A model generated the notes under the pieces. It saw only the letters and a program-made list of their open reading frames with translations, did no database searches and had not been told where the DNA came from. From the NCBI GenBank assembly GCA_902785825.1, contig CACZZZ010000018.1, positions 1 to 55,722 of the forward strand: DNA of 55,722 bases. The letters are read 5' to 3'. How positions within the stretch are numbered: position 1 is the stretch's first letter; the number at the start of each line of letters is the position of its first letter. Positions 17,299 through 26,750 of the stretch are shown piece by piece. The translations under genes were made by a program, and so were the position numbers. Source of the stretch: an uncultured Bacteroidia bacterium (lineage in GTDB: Bacteria; Bacteroidota; Bacteroidia; Bacteroidales; UBA932).

Positions 17299-19893
17299 CT
17301 AATGTTTCTTCTTCAAAGCCGCCGCTTCCTGTCTGGCCTTCTTTTTCTCGTAACGGGCTTTGTATCGCTCTAAGAATTTCTGTTCCCTGGCGTCCGATTT
17401 TTCCTTCGCCTTCAACATCTTTTTAAGCTTAATCCGCTGCTTTTCGGCATTCTTCTCCGCCTTTCGGGCAGCCTTTTCAGCATCCTTCGCATCTAACGCC
17501 GCCCATTTCGCTTCCTTCTTTGCCGCCCTGGCCTGACGGACACTGTCCTGGGCCGCTTTCCTAGCGTCCCGCTCAGCCTTCTTCTGGGCCCTTTCCGCAT
17601 CCAAGTCAGCTGTCAAGGCCCTCCTGAGGGAATCCATCCTCGCGATTCTAAGCGAGTCCGCCAACGCTTTAGCTCTTGACAAGGAATCAACAACAGCCAG
17701 AGAGTCAGAGACCGGCACGCCTAATGAGTCAAGTGCGGCATGTAGAGAGAGGGAATCAGGTTTTTCTCCCTTATTCCCAACAGTTTCCACAGGAGCGTCA
17801 CCTGCCGTTTCGGCAGCGGTTTCCCCGGCCGCATCCCCTGCGGAGACATCGGCAGCGGCTTGTTCCGCCGCAGCTTCCTTGGCCGCTTGCGCGTCAAGGG
17901 CCTCCTGGGTCTTTCTCAACTCCTCCATCGCCTGACGCTCCGCCTCACGGGCCCGCTTTAGGGAATCCGCGCTGGCCAGCATCTTGTTGATATTCGCCAT
18001 GTGACCGGGGAAATATTTCTCGGTCTGGACGAATTTAGCGTGCGGAATGCTCTCGTACTTCTCCCTTTCAGATTGTCTTTGCTTATACACCACGACATCC
18101 TCAGGGCCCTTTGGACGTTTCTCCGGCTGCCATTCGAAGCCCTTGAGTATCCTCTCATCCTTCTTGAGTTGGACCGCGGGATAAGCGTCACTCTTGACTG
18201 CCTCGTAATAGATCAAATCGTTGATGGTTCCTTTCTGGAATGTGGCCATGAGCATCTTCGCCTCGAACTTGTTCACTGTAGCGAAAGCGCCTTTCTCCTC
18301 AAGGAAGAAAAGCCCGGAAGCGCCTCCCATGGAGTCGAAGCGCTTCAGAGCCCCCGTAGAATCGAAATAGGCCATCATCTCGGCCCCTCGTATCTGGTCA
18401 AAACACAGGGAGTCTTCCTGAACCACAATAAAGGCGTTTGACATCAGGCTCGCCTTGTCAAGAGCCTTGTTTTTCAAGGCGACAGTGATACTGTCAGCTG
18501 AATATTGGCGACGAATCTCATTCCACACGATCGGGGAACGAAAGAGTCTCACCAGAGAGTCCAAATCATTGTAAACAAGGGAGTCACACACGACCTGCAT
18601 GTCCCTGCGGAACACCTTCACATTCCTCAGCCCAAGCAGGAAACCTATCTTGGTGGAGTCCGGCGGACCGGTCTGAAGGGAATCAGTCTCAGACTCCGGA
18701 GGGTCCGGAACCTGCATCACCGGTTCCGCATCCGGTTCCGAATATGGACCCCCTTTGGGCTTTCTGTTTTTCAGGTTGGGATCCTCCTCTTCCAGCTTCT
18801 TTTTCGCCTCCTCAGCCGCCGAAACGGCAGCCTCATAAGCCTGGCGGCGGTACTCCATGATAGGATCCACAGCCAAATCCTCCAGACGTTTCTGGGATTT
18901 GGCCAATTCATTCTCAGAGATCTCACACTTGGGAACGGCCCAATATAGAAGCTCGTCCCCACGGACATACACTGTGTCTTTCTTGCCTTCCTGCTCAAAA
19001 ATGGCAATGACAGAGGGATCCCTCAGCATCCTTATGCGTTCCAAGGAATCCACGTACTGCATGTAACCAGCCACCGCGGCGACATCCCTTGTCTGGTCGA
19101 GGAGTTCCACATTGCCGAACATCTCGGCATTATTGAAAGCCCTCTCGTAAACGAGGGTATCCGACCAGGCCTCCTGGTCCCTGGTCAGAAGATGAACATT
19201 TTTAGAGAACTTGAAAAGCTCAGCCTTCCGGTCATACGATCCGGAATTGGCTGATAGCATGTTACTTCCCTTCCAGGCATGAGTCCCTTTTCCGAATATG
19301 GCCACCGAGGTCTCCGTGTTGAAATCAAGGACGTCAGTCTTTACAAACACGGAGTCCGTGTACATGTTCACATCCTTTTCGAAGTAGAAGGTCTTTGACT
19401 TGGCGTCGTAACGGCCCACATCACTCTCGATGATCTGGCCGTCCTTGTCCCGGAAAGAACCACCATCCCGGAAGACCGCCACACTGTCTGCGGTGTCGTA
19501 GTCCAAATTCCTGGTTCTGAGCGTATTCTTGTCTTTATCCTGAAGCTGGACCAGACTTCCTCTGAACTCCGCGAGGCTACTGCCGATATAATAATCGAGA
19601 TTGTCGCTTGTCAAGACTGTCCGGTTCTGGATTATCCTGACATGGCCCATGGCCTTAATGACATTGGCGTCAACGTCCCACAAGGCGGTGTCGCAGACAA
19701 GTTTGGTGTCGTTGTGCTCGAAACGGGCGTTTCCGAGGGCTTTCCTGAAACTATGGCCGTCCACGTCCTCCTGTAGCAGTTTGTCGCACCCCAGAAGGCG
19801 TACAAGACTGTCTTTCCGCTCGGGGAACTGCGCTTGCGCTACAATCGGGAGCAGAAAGAGAAGGAGGGAATATGCAAGACGACGGAAAGACAT
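17299..19893 (-). CDS. OstA/LptA-like envelope protein with long coiled-coil tail
   Basis: 864 residues from the ATG at 19893, which follows the surA-like stop by 4 nt and gives a signal peptide (LLLFLLPIVAQAQ); a longer frame starts at 19962. The N-terminal ~500 residues show repeated OstA/LptA beta-strand units (FEHNDTKLVCDTALWD, VIKAMGHVRI, TSDNLDYY), the fold of LPS-transport bridge proteins. The last ~230 residues are Ala, Lys, Glu and Arg-rich (ERAQKKAERDARKAAQDS and similar), probably a long helix or coiled coil that is not part of the OstA fold. Downstream of surA-like and guaB genes in a minus-strand operon, it is likely a periplasmic LPS-transport or outer-membrane assembly factor. 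Confidence 0.8.
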   Translation of the reverse strand: MSFRRLAYSLLLFLLPIVAQAQFPERKDSLVRLLGCDKLLQEDVDGHSFRKALGNARFEHNDTKLVCDTALWDVDANVIKAMGHVRIIQNRTVLTSDNLDYYIGSSLAEFRGSLVQLQDKDKNTLRTRNLDYDTADSVAVFRDGGSFRDKDGQIIESDVGRYDAKSKTFYFEKDVNMYTDSVFVKTDVLDFNTETSVAIFGKGTHAWKGSNMLSANSGSYDRKAELFKFSKNVHLLTRDQEAWSDTLVYERAFNNAEMFGNVELLDQTRDVAAVAGYMQYVDSLERIRMLRDPSVIAIFEQEGKKDTVYVRGDELLYWAVPKCEISENELAKSQKRLEDLAVDPIMEYRRQAYEAAVSAAEEAKKKLEEEDPNLKNRKPKGGPYSEPDAEPVMQVPDPPESETDSLQTGPPDSTKIGFLLGLRNVKVFRRDMQVVCDSLVYNDLDSLVRLFRSPIVWNEIRRQYSADSITVALKNKALDKASLMSNAFIVVQEDSLCFDQIRGAEMMAYFDSTGALKRFDSMGGASGLFFLEEKGAFATVNKFEAKMLMATFQKGTINDLIYYEAVKSDAYPAVQLKKDERILKGFEWQPEKRPKGPEDVVVYKQRQSEREKYESIPHAKFVQTEKYFPGHMANINKMLASADSLKRAREAERQAMEELRKTQEALDAQAAKEAAAEQAAADVSAGDAAGETAAETAGDAPVETVGNKGEKPDSLSLHAALDSLGVPVSDSLAVVDSLSRAKALADSLRIARMDSLRRALTADLDAERAQKKAERDARKAAQDSVRQARAAKKEAKWAALDAKDAEKAARKAEKNAEKQRIKLKKMLKAKEKSDAREQKFLERYKARYEKKKARQEAAALKKKH

Positions 19894-19897
19894 CTCT

Positions 19898-21292
19898 CTA
19901 CTCGCTGAACTTAGAAGCCCAGGAGGAGCGGCGGAACTCGCAGTCCTTGAACAGAGGGTCAATGACTATCCTGGTGTCCTTGATCTTTTTCTCCAGGAAC
20001 TCGTCGATCGCCGCCTGCTGTTTCTCACGCTTCACCTCTTCCTGAAGCTGCGGGAAATCAGACTCGAAAGAAGCCGTGTGAGCCGGGATGATCTTGTCAA
20101 CCTTGATGATCTTGTAGTTAGTCTTACCAACGACGAAATCCTTGACCTGATCCGGACGGCCCTCGTTGTCAGTTGACTCCACTGGCATGGATATCTCGCC
20201 TTCTTTCAAATCCTTGATAGCTTTATAGTCCTCGGGCTTGAGCTGGTCGATCTCAAAATAAGCGGAACCTGTGTTGGGATCTGCCATCTGCCCGCCATTC
20301 GTCTTTGTGGGAGCATCCTGAGAATAGAAACTGGCCGCCATTTGGAATGTGACAGCGCCGTTAAGAATCTCGGTACGAAGGCTGTCAAGGGTCTTGAATG
20401 CCTTCTGCTTGTCCTCGGAAGTGTACTGGGGCTTCATCAAGATGTGACGGGCATTGAACATGTCTCCGTTTTTCTCGAGGACCTCGATGATATGAAATCC
20501 GTCCGGAGTCTCGACTATCTGGGAGATCACGCCCGGCTTCAAAGCCATAGCGGCATCTGAGAAGACTGGCCAATAAATTGACTTGGAAGCCATTCCAAGC
20601 TCTCCTCCACGACGAGCGGTACCAGGATCCTCAGAATACATCCTGGCGAGAGTTGAGAACTTCTCCCCGTTGATGATTCTCTCGCGAAGCTCCAGGAGTT
20701 TCTCCCTCACCGCGAGGTTCGCGGCGTCACGATCCGGATAAAGGCAAATCTGGCTGAGCTGGTACTTGATCGGAACTATCGGAAGGTTCTTAGTGTCCAC
20801 GGTGTCCAAATATTCCTTGACATCAAAAGGAGTCATATCAGGAACTTTCTTGACGATCTCGGCCTGCTCCTGCTGGGTGAGGCTCATGTCCTCGAACTGC
20901 TGGCGAAGGTCCTGGCGAAGACGGTAGAGGGGCTTTCCGAAATATTCCTCAAGCTGCTGCTGACCACCCAGAGCGGTCATGAACTGGTCCAGCCTCTGGG
21001 AAAGCATGGCCTCGACGTTGTCCTGGTTGATAGTCAGGGAGTCGATCCTCGCCTGCATAAGGAAAAGCTTGCTCTCAAGGAGGGTCTCCAGGATCTCACA
21101 ACGCATATTCCTGTCTGAAACCAATCCTTGGGCGGCTCTTTCCTTGACAGAGCTCTCGACATCAGAGATCAGGATAACCTCGTTGCCGACAACAGCCACC
21201 GACTTGTCTACGTAATTGTATTTCTGTGCCTTGGCTGTAAAGCACGCTGCCATCACAACCATCAGGGTCAATATCGCTTTCCTTGTCATCAT
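19898..21292 (-). CDS. surA: SurA-like periplasmic peptidyl-prolyl isomerase
   Basis: 464 residues with a signal peptide (~1-22, ending FTAKAQ). SurA-type N-terminal chaperone region ~25-170, then two parvulin domains: ~175-275 (FSTLARMYSEDPGTARRGGELG...DGFHIIEV) and ~280-395 (FNARHILM...GGQM...YKIIKV). The first keeps the parvulin core well; the second is more divergent. SurA escorts outer-membrane proteins through the periplasm. Its ATG overlaps the stop of the preceding lipoprotein gene (ATGA), and the OstA-like gene follows by 4 nt, so this is a compact outer-membrane biogenesis operon. Confidence 0.9.
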   Translation of the reverse strand: MMTRKAILTLMVVMAACFTAKAQKYNYVDKSVAVVGNEVILISDVESSVKERAAQGLVSDRNMRCEILETLLESKLFLMQARIDSLTINQDNVEAMLSQRLDQFMTALGGQQQLEEYFGKPLYRLRQDLRQQFEDMSLTQQEQAEIVKKVPDMTPFDVKEYLDTVDTKNLPIVPIKYQLSQICLYPDRDAANLAVREKLLELRERIINGEKFSTLARMYSEDPGTARRGGELGMASKSIYWPVFSDAAMALKPGVISQIVETPDGFHIIEVLEKNGDMFNARHILMKPQYTSEDKQKAFKTLDSLRTEILNGAVTFQMAASFYSQDAPTKTNGGQMADPNTGSAYFEIDQLKPEDYKAIKDLKEGEISMPVESTDNEGRPDQVKDFVVGKTNYKIIKVDKIIPAHTASFESDFPQLQEEVKREKQQAAIDEFLEKKIKDTRIVIDPLFKDCEFRRSSWASKFSE

Positions 21293-22152
21293 TTAGAATA
21301 TATTTCAAATTTCTCCTTGGCCTTGGCGTCTTCTATCAAGTCTTGTTCCAAAGTCGTGAGAAGCTTGTGCTTTCTCCCGCTTATGATAATATCCTTTATC
21401 CGTTCCTCACAAAACTCCACGGGAGGAACTTCTCCCGCCTTGACCATGTCGGCGATAAAGGCCACAAGGAGAAATCCGTCACCATCCTTGATCTCAATGA
21501 ATTGACCATTCTTTTTCGACAGCATCTCGACATAGTCCACACCAAAGTCACCGGCCAAGGTTGCGGCGTCAATCCAGGTGTCCGAAAGGTCCGCGTAACG
21601 CTGGGCGGAATTAAAGGCGAGACTGTCAGCGGCTATAACGTCAGAAACGTCGTCCGAAGACATCAACTTCTTGATAGTCCGCAGGTTCGGAGAATCCTCG
21701 GATATTTTCATGAAACGGGCCTTGACAATAGGTCTCTCCAGTTTGAAATTATCCTTGTGGGCCTCGAAATATTCATCCACCTCTTTCGGGGAAACGGTCG
21801 TGTCGAGCCGTTCCGATATGAATCTCTGCTCGAAACGGTACCTTAGAAGTGACTGCCTGTAGTCCTCAAGCTCCTTGGAGACATCCTTCTCCTCCTTGCT
21901 GAGTTTTTGCTCTGCGATGTCCTGAAACGCCTTGCCGGTCGCCCAGGAGTTGATGTAAAGATTAGCCAGATTGAGGCTGTCCTCAGGACTGATGCCGTTC
22001 GGGATCACTTTCTCCAACTCCGAGAGGTACAGCTTATGATCCCCCAGCTTCGCCACCACCTCCCCGTCGTGGATAAACGACTGGAAAGCCTTACATGAGG
22101 GAAGCAGCGCCGCCAAAATGACGACGAATATGGGGAACCTCTTGGCCATCAA
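21289..22152 (-). CDS. SurA-related lipoprotein
   Basis: About 287 residues; the frame opens with a TTG at 22152, but the ATG one codon later (22149) may be the true start. Lipoprotein signal ends LLPSC. The segment VVAKLGDHKLYLSELEKVIP resembles the entry of SurA/PpiD-type chaperone regions, and the helical region with KEVDEYFEAHKDNF also fits, but no parvulin domain is seen. It overlaps the surA-like gene and directly follows guaB. It is probably a membrane-anchored periplasmic chaperone or SurA partner; exact function unknown. Confidence 0.7.
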   Translation of the reverse strand: MMAKRFPIFVVILAALLPSCKAFQSFIHDGEVVAKLGDHKLYLSELEKVIPNGISPEDSLNLANLYINSWATGKAFQDIAEQKLSKEEKDVSKELEDYRQSLLRYRFEQRFISERLDTTVSPKEVDEYFEAHKDNFKLERPIVKARFMKISEDSPNLRTIKKLMSSDDVSDVIAADSLAFNSAQRYADLSDTWIDAATLAGDFGVDYVEMLSKKNGQFIEIKDGDGFLLVAFIADMVKAGEVPPVEFCEERIKDIIISGRKHKLLTTLEQDLIEDAKAKEKFEIYSK

Positions 22153-23622
22153 TTACCTGGAATAGTTCGGAGCCTCCTTGGTGATGGTCACGTCGTGGGG
22201 GTGACTCTCAAGGAAACCGGCGTTGGTGATACGTACGAACTTGGCGTTCCTGAGCTCGGCGACAGTGTGGGCGCCGCAGTAGCCCATTCCGGCCCTGAGA
22301 CCTCCGACAAGCTGATAGACGACCTCGGAGACCGTACCCTTGTACGGGACCTGAGCGACGATTCCCTCAGGAACAAGTTTCTTGATGTCGGCCTCCATGT
22401 CCTGGAAATACCTGTCCTTAGAGCCCTGCTCCATGGCCTCCAGGGAACCCATGCCCCTGTAAGACTTGAAGCGGCGGCCGTTCATGATGATGGTCTCGCC
22501 CGGGGACTCCTCGGTTCCGGCCAGCAGGGATCCTGCCATGATAGTGCCGGCGCCAGCCGCAAGGGCCTTGACTATATCTCCGGAATATCTGATACCTCCG
22601 TCAGCGATCACAGGGATGCCCGTGCCCTTCAGGGCCTCGCAGGCCTCCATGACGGCTGTGAGCTGAGGAACACCGATACCGGCGATGATCCTGGTGGTGC
22701 AGATCGATCCGGGACCGATTCCGACCTTGACAGCCTTGACTCCGGCGTCCGCAAGGGCTTTGGCACCCTCGGCGGTAGCGACGTTTCCAGCCACTATCTG
22801 GGCTTCAGGGAAAGCCTGACACGCTTTGCGCACCATCTGGATCACGCCCTCGGAATGGCCGTGGGCGGTGTCGAGGACGACAGCGTCGGCTCCGGCGTCG
22901 AGAAGGAGTCCAATCCTCTCCACGGTGTCGAACTTGATACCGGCAGCGGCGGCGACCATCAGACGACCCTTGCTGTCCTTGGAGGCGATAGGGTTGTCCT
23001 TGATCTTCATGAGGTCCTTATAGGTGATAAGGCCGACCAGCTTTCCGTCCTTGTCGATCACGGGAAGTTTCTCGACCTTGCTCTTCTGGAGCACCTTGGT
23101 GGCATCGGCCAGGGTGATACCCTTAGGGGCGGTCACGATGTTCTCGCTCGTCATGACATTGTTGATCGGGAGAGCCATATCCTCCTGGAAGCGAAGATCC
23201 CTGTTGGTCACGATACCGATCAGGAAACCGTTGGTGTCAACTACCGGGATACCACCGATGTGGTGCTTGCTCATCATCGCGAGCGCTTCTCCCACAGTAG
23301 CTTCCGGACGGATGGTGACAGGATCGTAGATCATACCGTTCTCGGCCCTTTTCACACGGCGAACCTGCTCACACTGCTTCTCGATGGGCATATTCTTGTG
23401 GATCACACCGATACCTCCGGCACGGGCCATAGCTATGGCAAGCCTGGCCTCGGTCACCGTGTCCATGGCGGCGGACACGATAGGAGTGTGGAGCTGGATG
23501 TCAGTCGTGAAATTGGATGTCACGACAACATCGCGGGGTAGTACATCGGAATGTGCCGGAACAAGCAGCACGTCATCGAAGGTGAGGCCCTCGGAAATCT
23601 CTCTGTTTACGAACTTCGCCAT
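22153..23622 (-). CDS. guaB: inosine-5'-monophosphate dehydrogenase
   Basis: 489 residues, standard length. It oxidises IMP to XMP with NAD+, the committed step of GMP synthesis, in the cytoplasm. Seen: N-terminal [14 protein letters not shown], a tandem CBS pair (~95-205, with [10 protein letters not shown] and [10 protein letters not shown]), the catalytic loop [10 protein letters not shown] with its cysteine (~305), the GMGSLEAM phosphate-binding region and the C-terminal flap YKGTVSEV. First gene of the minus-strand operon leading into surA-like and OstA-like genes, with a TAACTTTG box 19 nt upstream of its ATG. Confidence 0.98.
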   Translation of the reverse strand: MAKFVNREISEGLTFDDVLLVPAHSDVLPRDVVVTSNFTTDIQLHTPIVSAAMDTVTEARLAIAMARAGGIGVIHKNMPIEKQCEQVRRVKRAENGMIYDPVTIRPEATVGEALAMMSKHHIGGIPVVDTNGFLIGIVTNRDLRFQEDMALPINNVMTSENIVTAPKGITLADATKVLQKSKVEKLPVIDKDGKLVGLITYKDLMKIKDNPIASKDSKGRLMVAAAAGIKFDTVERIGLLLDAGADAVVLDTAHGHSEGVIQMVRKACQAFPEAQIVAGNVATAEGAKALADAGVKAVKVGIGPGSICTTRIIAGIGVPQLTAVMEACEALKGTGIPVIADGGIRYSGDIVKALAAGAGTIMAGSLLAGTEESPGETIIMNGRRFKSYRGMGSLEAMEQGSKDRYFQDMEADIKKLVPEGIVAQVPYKGTVSEVVYQLVGGLRAGMGYCGAHTVAELRNAKFVRITNAGFLESHPHDVTITKEAPNYSR

Positions 23623-23641
23623 TGTGATCAGTTTAATTAGG

Positions 23642-23649
23642 CAAAGTTA
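23642..23649 (-). promoter_or_regulatory. guaB -7 promoter element (TAACTTTG)
   Basis: Perfect TAnnTTTG match on the minus strand, 19 nt before the guaB ATG. It probably drives the whole guaB/surA/ostA operon. Confidence 0.55.
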
Positions 23650-23705
23650 CGAATATTTCGCCAAAGTTCCAATTTAACAGCAGCCGCCCCCTCCAGACGC
23701 TCCAC

Positions 23706-23729
23706 TGTCATCCTGAGCGAAGCGAAGGA
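23706..23729 (+). repeat. REP-like dispersed repeat
   Basis: TGTCATCCTGAGCGAAGCGA followed by AGGA. It is close to the copy at 9922-9948 and sits one base from the stop codon of the gene remnant at 23731. Confidence 0.6.
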
Positions 23730-23730
23730 A

Positions 23731-23937
23731 CTAGTTGACGACCTCCATCTTATAAAGAACCGAACCGTCGAAAGTGTACAACTTTATTCCGTTCTTGAAA
23801 ACATAAGATTTCGACATCTTAGAGCCGGACTCGGCGGCGAAATAAGTCTCTCCGTTTTCTGAGAACTTGAGTTTGCTCTTCGCTAGCAGCCCGCCTGCGT
23901 CGGTTATGTCATAAAAGACCTTATCGAACTTTCTGGC
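23731..23937 (-). pseudogene. C-terminal remnant of an unidentified protein
   Basis: A 68-codon open frame without a start codon, preceded by an in-frame stop (23938-23940) and ending at a TAG (23731-23733). The peptide is rich in short beta-like segments (SYVFKNGIKLYTFDG). It looks like the tail of a larger protein whose 5' part is gone. Family not recognised. Confidence 0.4.
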
Positions 23938-24403
23938 CTATAGCCTGTCAGACCACCCGTTCTCGGGAAAATATGTAGCCCGAATGGCCTCTAGCAAGAT
24001 GCGTAGATCAGTCGCTGAGGTGAAAGGGTCCCATGACAGAAACGAGTTCCTGCGCTATGCCCAACTCAAAAGGCTTTTCAAAGGATTGGAAAACAAGGAG
24101 AGAGCGTAGATTATAGTTGCCTGAAAAAGTATTATGGCAGCCTCGAGAATGCGATTATGGCTATCGATTCCAACACGGGCAGCGAACATGAAATAAAATG
24201 AGGAGCGATACAATACCCCTGACACTGCCTATGGTGATATGATCAAGTTTGTAGAGAAGCAAAAGATTGTCGCGAGGGCCAAGGATGTGATCCTGCTGCC
24301 TATCAAAGAGAGGAAACAACTGAAGCAGTTATTGTTGCGCCAGACCTCCGCCGACGAATGGCAGGCCTGCAAGTTCCTTTGGCTGGATCTACCGCCCCGA
24401 TAA
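23926..24403 (+). pseudogene. frameshifted gene remnant, family unknown
   Basis: Coding-like sequence continues in three successive frames: ...FLAYSLSDHPFSGKY to a TAG near 24108, then DYSCLKKYYGSLENA to a TGA near 24200, then AYGDMIKFVEKQKIV through DEWQACKFLWLDLPP to a TAA at 24401-24403. Each section has protein-like composition (basic, helical), so it reads as one gene broken by two frameshifts. No start codon is clear. The end overlaps the 3' end of the radical SAM gene on the other strand. Together with the remnant at 23731 it makes the 766-nt stretch 23623-24388 a gene-decay island with no intact gene. Confidence 0.45.
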
Positions 24404-25348
24404 CCGTCCCTGCCAGGCGTCCCGCTCCTCGAGGCGCTGGTCGAGGAGTTTCAGGATCCCGTCGTTGCGGATAAGTCCCCAGGGCGTTTCCCTCACGAAA
24501 CGGGGAGGAACCTCCCCGGCCACCCGCTCAATGCAAAGGTCCGGACGCAGGCGCTCGAGAATGTCGATGACAAGGTCCAGATATTCATCAAGCCCGAGGC
24601 GGAGAAACTCTTCCGGCCGGGCCGCATATTCCTTTTCCATCCTTGTCCCTTTGACGATCTGCAGCTGATGGAACTTGACGGAGGTCAGCGGGAGCGAAGA
24701 GATCGTCTCGCATTGACCCAGAAGCATTTCCCTGGTCTCTCCGGGCAGTCCGAGAATAAAATGAGCCCCGACATCGATGCCCCTTGACGCTGTCATCTCA
24801 ACCGCCCTGCGGGCAGTCTCGAAGTCGTGTCCCCGATTGATCCGCTTAAGAGTCTCATCGTAGCACGACTCGATCCCATATTCCACGACTATGACAGGAC
24901 CGGAGGGGTTATTGCCGCCATGTGCTAATCCGGCGAGATAATCGAGTTTTTCCTCATCGACGCAATCGGGTCTCGTGCCTATCACCAAACCCGCGATCGA
25001 AGGATGCGAGAGCGCCTCGCCATAAAGGGCCTTAAGCCTCTCCAGAGGAGCATATGTGTTTGAATATGCCTGGAAATAAGCGAGATATCGCTTCACCTTC
25101 GGGTAGCGCCTACGATGGAACTCTATTCCCTCATCAATCTGCCTGACAATGGATTTCCCAGGGGTGCTGTAGCCGGGATGGAAGGCGGCGTTGTCGCAAT
25201 ACGAGCAGCCTCCAACTCCGACCGTGCCGTCACGGTTGGGGCAGCTGAAACCGGCGTCGATCACCAGTTTCTGCAGCCGTTCGCCATAGAGGCGGCGATA
25301 ACGTCCGGCGGAAGTGTTATATCTTTTACCCTCAGGGAAGTCAAACAT
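24389..25348 (-). CDS. radical SAM protein, YhcC/TIGR01212-like
   Basis: 319 residues, normal for the family. The radical SAM iron-sulfur cysteines are in the family-specific spacing CPNRDGTVGVGGCSYC (~33-48), preceded by KLVIDAGF. Later conserved pieces include GTRPDC, YGIESCYDETL, GAHFILGLPGET and HQLQIVKGT. YhcC-type proteins are widespread cytoplasmic enzymes that cleave S-adenosylmethionine; their substrate is poorly defined. Transcribed divergently from the NlpC/P60 gene. Confidence 0.9.
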   Translation of the reverse strand: MFDFPEGKRYNTSAGRYRRLYGERLQKLVIDAGFSCPNRDGTVGVGGCSYCDNAAFHPGYSTPGKSIVRQIDEGIEFHRRRYPKVKRYLAYFQAYSNTYAPLERLKALYGEALSHPSIAGLVIGTRPDCVDEEKLDYLAGLAHGGNNPSGPVIVVEYGIESCYDETLKRINRGHDFETARRAVEMTASRGIDVGAHFILGLPGETREMLLGQCETISSLPLTSVKFHQLQIVKGTRMEKEYAARPEEFLRLGLDEYLDLVIDILERLRPDLCIERVAGEVPPRFVRETPWGLIRNDGILKLLDQRLEERDAWQGRLSGR

Positions 25349-25427
25349 TTGGCTGGATTGGTTTTCAAGGCCATAAAGTTACATTAAAAATCGCTATCTT
25401 CGCATTCGTACTTGACACTGATTACTC

Positions 25428-26537
25428 ATGAGATCCATTTTGACCATCTTTACCCTGGGCTTGTCGCTGGCCCTTTTCCAGACGATCCTGCCCGCCCAGG
25501 AGCAGAAGCCCAAACACCTGACTATCACCGACAAAGAACTGCCTATGGCTCCGACTAAGGCGGTAGTTGAGCTGTCCGCCAATTTCATGCGGGAGAAACC
25601 CGAATATGAGGCCGAGCTTGGCGACCAGGCGCTGATGGGGACAGTCGTCGAGATCCTTGAGGAGAAGGACGGCTGGACCAAAATCAAGAGTCCGGACCCG
25701 TACACCGCCTGGGTGGACAGCAGGGGGCTTGTCAAGATGAGTGACAAGGAAATAGCTGATTATCTGGAGGCTCCGAAATACATCTGCACCGCCTCACAGT
25801 CATACGTCTATGAAGAGCCGTCCAAGGATTCCAGGATCGTCTCCGAGTTCATCCTCGGCGATCTCGCGCGGATCATGTACAAGACCATCACCCACACAAA
25901 GGGGAGCCTTGAGGGCTATGTTGAAGGCCGGGCTGTGCTCAAGAAGAAGTTCGTGGGCGTGGTGCTGCCTTCCGGAAAGACCGGATATGTCCCGGCTAAA
26001 GACGTTGACGTGTTCTACAAATGGGCGAAAGGCAAGTACGAGGGTCTCGGCAATGAGACCGCACTGAGGAAAGATCTGGTAAGGACTACGATGGGATTTC
26101 TCGGCGTGCCGTACATGTGGGGCGGCACTTCTGTCAAGAACACTGACTGCAGCGGACTGACCAGGAGCGTCTTCTTCGCGAATGGGATCCTGCTTCCCCG
26201 CAACGCCTCCCAGCAGGGCCGGATCGGAGAGAACCTGCCGCTATTCAGCGCTGAAGGGAATGTGGTCTGGGATTGGCTGCTTCCCGGAGACCTTGTCTTC
26301 TGGGGGCGAGAGGCGTCAGACGGGAAGCCCGCGAAAGCTACTCATGTGGGAATATACATCGGCGACGGACGCTTCATCCATTCCTCGTTCATGGTCAGAA
26401 TCAATTCGCTGGATCCTTCCTCTCCTGAATATTACGACCGCAAGCCGCTCTGCGCCAGAAGGATAGTCGGTAATGTGGATGTCCAGGACTCCGGCATCAT
26501 CTCCGTTTTCGCCAGCCCGAGCTACATTCCACGATAA
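25428..26537 (+). CDS. secreted SH3 and NlpC/P60 cysteine peptidase
   Basis: 369 residues with a signal peptide (~1-23, LPAQE). Two SH3-like bacterial domains (~40-105 and ~110-185) precede an NlpC/P60 domain (~205-350). The catalytic Cys is in TDCSGLTRS (~240) and the His in ATHVGIYIGDGRFIHSS (~305). The SH3 modules bind peptidoglycan and the peptidase cleaves stem-peptide bonds, typically gamma-D-Glu-diamino acid, so this is a periplasmic cell-wall remodelling or recycling enzyme. Single gene, divergent from the radical SAM gene. Confidence 0.92.
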   Translation: MRSILTIFTLGLSLALFQTILPAQEQKPKHLTITDKELPMAPTKAVVELSANFMREKPEYEAELGDQALMGTVVEILEEKDGWTKIKSPDPYTAWVDSRGLVKMSDKEIADYLEAPKYICTASQSYVYEEPSKDSRIVSEFILGDLARIMYKTITHTKGSLEGYVEGRAVLKKKFVGVVLPSGKTGYVPAKDVDVFYKWAKGKYEGLGNETALRKDLVRTTMGFLGVPYMWGGTSVKNTDCSGLTRSVFFANGILLPRNASQQGRIGENLPLFSAEGNVVWDWLLPGDLVFWGREASDGKPAKATHVGIYIGDGRFIHSSFMVRINSLDPSSPEYYDRKPLCARRIVGNVDVQDSGIISVFASPSYIPR

Positions 26538-26696
26538 CCGCTTCAAATTCGCAACTCGTTGATTGTCAGTCGGTGGGGCTTCACCGGTTGAGAATCAGGC
26601 GGTTCCGTATCTGATCTCTCCGATTCGAAGAAGCTCATTTTAGGAAATAGCTGAATACTAATCGAATAGTAATCACGGCTCAAACAAGTCGATGGT

Positions 26697-26727
26697 ATTG
26701 ATACTTTATTGTAAATGATTATCTTTG
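26697..26727 (+). promoter_or_regulatory. Bacteroidota-type promoter of the Big_2 lipoprotein gene
   Basis: TTG at 26698-26700, then a 19-nt spacer, then TATCTTTG at 26720-26727: a textbook match to TTG-N19-TAnnTTTG. Transcription would begin near 26734, which rules out the upstream ATG at 26715 and supports the start at 26751. Confidence 0.75.
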
Positions 26728-26750
26728 TGAAGATCATTATCAATTACGCT

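Noticed and set aside
22195..23541. Plus-strand open frame of ~450 codons opposite guaB
   Set aside because: His/Asp/Gly-rich composition and full overlap with guaB show it is a shadow.
26568..26586. Small hairpin after the NlpC/P60 gene
   Set aside because: Stem of only about 5 bp and no T tract; not reliable as a terminator.
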